A model generated the notes under the pieces. The model worked only from the letters and a program-made list of their open reading frames with translations. It did not search any database and was not told the DNA's origin. This document shows positions 62,930 through 64,000 of a DNA stretch of 64,000 nt, one piece after another. The DNA is from Gordonia sp. SID5947 (lineage in GTDB: Bacteria; Actinomycetota; Actinomycetes; Mycobacteriales; Mycobacteriaceae). The first letter of the stretch is position 1; every line of letters begins with the position of its first letter. The stretch covers positions 3,596,001 through 3,660,000 of the forward strand of contig NZ_WWHU01000001.1 in assembly GCF_009862785.1 (NCBI RefSeq), read 5' to 3'. The translations under genes and the position numbers were made by a program.

Positions 62930-63491
62930 GGTCCCCCAGACACCGGCGCAGACGTTTCATCCCGTCGCGAATTCTCGATTTCACGGTCGGTAGCGCGACC
63001 GTGAGGCGCTCGGCGACCTCTCGGTACGAGAGGCCGTGATAGTAGGCGAGATCCACCGATTGCCGTTGGACGTCGGTCAGGGTCTCCAGGCAGCCGACCA
63101 CCTCGCGGGTGGTCTCCCGCGTGGCGACGGTATCGATGACCTGATCGAAACTCGCGCGCGTGTCCTCGAGTCCGTAGGCGACGTCGCGGCGGGTGGCCGC
63201 GGATTCCGATCGCACCCGGTCGACGGCCCGGCGATGCGCCAGCGTGATCAACCAGGAGAGCGCCGAGCCGGCCTGCGGATCGAACGAACTCGCCGATCGC
63301 CACACCTGGAGGAAGACCTCCTGCGTGGTCTCCTCGCTGTAGCCGGGATCGCGGAGCACGCGCAGCACCATGCCGTACACACGGTCGCACGTTAGGTCGT
63401 AGAACCGGGCGAAGGCGTCGGCATCACCCGATCCGATCCGGTCGAGCAGCGCGGCCAGCGCAGCGACATCGGATGAGGAATCGGCAGTCAC
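62919..63491 (-). CDS. sigK: ECF RNA polymerase sigma factor SigK
   Basis: 190 residues from GTG 63491 (a longer frame upstream lacks homology-like features). Region 2 is 'FYDLTCDRVYGMVLRVLRD..YSEETTQEVFLQVW' and region 4 is 'SVDLAYYHGLSYREVAERLTVALPTVKSRIRDGMKRL'. Length is close to mycobacterial SigK. The gene order DUF1295-sigK-rskA equals Rv0446c-Rv0445c-Rv0444c. The fasciclin lipoprotein at 46712 is a likely target. The operon's own promoter lies beyond the window. Confidence 0.93.
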   Translation of the reverse strand: MTADSSSDVAALAALLDRIGSGDADAFARFYDLTCDRVYGMVLRVLRDPGYSEETTQEVFLQVWRSASSFDPQAGSALSWLITLAHRRAVDRVRSESAATRRDVAYGLEDTRASFDQVIDTVATRETTREVVGCLETLTDVQRQSVDLAYYHGLSYREVAERLTVALPTVKSRIRDGMKRLRRCLGDRDA

Positions 63492-63562
63492 CGTGCGCGC
63501 TCCGTGGTCATCGTCGAACAGCCTATCCGGCCGGTGCCGGGTGCTCAACGATCCGAGGGGTG

Positions 63563-64000
63563 TCATGGCGTGGTCCGCTGTGGCGGCCGGGGCAGGAAGT
63601 ACGAGGTGCGTTCCTGATAGGCCCGGTACCCGGGACGCCGACTCATCGACTTCTCCAGCAGGCGCGCCCCGGTGGCGTACACGAGGAAGTAGGTCATGGC
63701 GACCGGGGAGAGAACGGTGAGCACTCCGGGCCACGCACTCGCGGAGATGAGCCACAGACCCCACCACACGCTCGCGTCGCCGAAGTAGTTCGGATGCCGG
63801 GTCCACGACCACAGTCCGCGGTCCATGATGCGGACCTTGTTGGCCGGGTCGGCCTTGAAGCGTCGAAGCTGGGCATCACCGACGGCCTCGAAGACAAGGC
63901 CGAGTAGCCACAGGCCGCACCCCGCGGCCAGGACCACGACCCAGATCCCGTCGGTGGGACCGGTCACCGCGGACACCTGGATCGGCAGCGAGACGAACCA
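63563..64000 (-). CDS. DUF1295/steroid-reductase-fold membrane protein (5' end outside window)
   Basis: The frame stays open to the last base of the window, so the N-terminal part is missing; about 145 residues are present. The C-terminal DUF1295 signature is 'GLVFEAVGDAQLRRFKADP', 'DRGLWSWTRHPNYFGDASVWWGLWL' and 'SMSRRPGYRAYQERTSYFLPRPP', with several membrane helices. It matches Rv0446c, the gene next to sigK in mycobacteria. The family is a fold relative of steroid 5-alpha reductases and isoprenylcysteine methyltransferases; substrate unknown. Confidence 0.9.
   Translation of the reverse strand, partial: WFVSLPIQVSAVTGPTDGIWVVVLAAGCGLWLLGLVFEAVGDAQLRRFKADPANKVRIMDRGLWSWTRHPNYFGDASVWWGLWLISASAWPGVLTVLSPVAMTYFLVYATGARLLEKSMSRRPGYRAYQERTSYFLPRPPQRTTP

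Noticed and set aside
1..64000. tRNA, rRNA, prophage, insertion sequence or integron
   Set aside because: Scanning both strands I found no T-loop/acceptor patterns, no transposase or integrase genes and no att-like duplications.

Overview
The window is one contiguous stretch of a high-GC actinobacterial chromosome. The gene set points to the mycolic-acid-containing Mycobacteriales, most likely Gordonia or a close relative. It includes a mycothiol-dependent formaldehyde dehydrogenase, a SigK/RskA pair next to a DUF1295 gene in the mycobacterial order, an MPT83-type fasciclin lipoprotein, a LigB-type ATP-dependent ligase, a DesA3-type desaturase with its reductase, an EthA-like monooxygenase, an MmpS-like protein, and two DUF222/HNH (13E12-type) genes. 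The genus is an inference. I saw no rRNA, tRNA, CRISPR array, prophage or intact insertion sequence.

Layout. 1-6.7 kb: a tightly overlapping catabolic operon (amidase, two Asp/Glu-racemase-superfamily proteins, two CE4/NodB-type hydrolases). A LacI-family regulator follows, then an arabinose-isomerase-like gene behind a perfect 16-bp LacI-type operator. 6.7-18.4 kb: mixed genes (secreted protein, TetR/P450 pair, AlkA-like glycosylase, SnoaL-like protein, ketopantoate-reductase-like protein, acyl-CoA ligase, TetR/esterase, DUF222-HNH, MmpS-like, DsbA-like). 18.4-23.5 kb: a large AfsR/SARP-type ATPase regulator and an aldehyde dehydrogenase. 23.8-40.5 kb: an aldarate (glucarate/galactarate) utilisation island. 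It holds ketoglutarate-semialdehyde dehydrogenase, KdgD, two glucarate dehydratases, an APC permease, a LysR regulator, two D-2-hydroxyacid dehydrogenases, a universal stress protein, a complete oligopeptide-type ABC importer and a TauE-like exporter. 40.3-43.7 kb: PAP2 phosphatase and the reductase/desaturase pair. 43.8-47.4 kb: DUF222-HNH with an SOS box, a YbjN/TY-Chap-like protein and the fasciclin lipoprotein. 47.6-55.2 kb: sulfite-oxidase-fold protein, EthA-like and HpnE-like flavoenzymes, TetR, DinB protein and an acetyl-CoA-synthetase-like enzyme. 55.3-60.4 kb: two LuxR-type regulators, two Rho_N/SAP-like small proteins, mscR and its metallo-hydrolase partner. 60.5-64 kb: ligB, then rskA, sigK and a DUF1295 protein cut by the window end.

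Working together. The first operon fits stepwise opening of a cyclic imide or ureide to a dicarboxylate. The 23.8-40.5 kb island can dehydrate glucarate, dehydrate/decarboxylate the product to 2-oxoglutarate semialdehyde and oxidise that to 2-oxoglutarate, with its own importer. Near-identical LysR-type boxes lie in front of both arms of this island.

Quality note. Four genes (arabinose-isomerase-like, aldehyde dehydrogenase, DUF222-HNH, ligB) are each broken by exactly one missing base in a short G/C run, and each becomes a full-length frame if one base is restored. I suspect homopolymer sequencing errors rather than four real pseudogenes.
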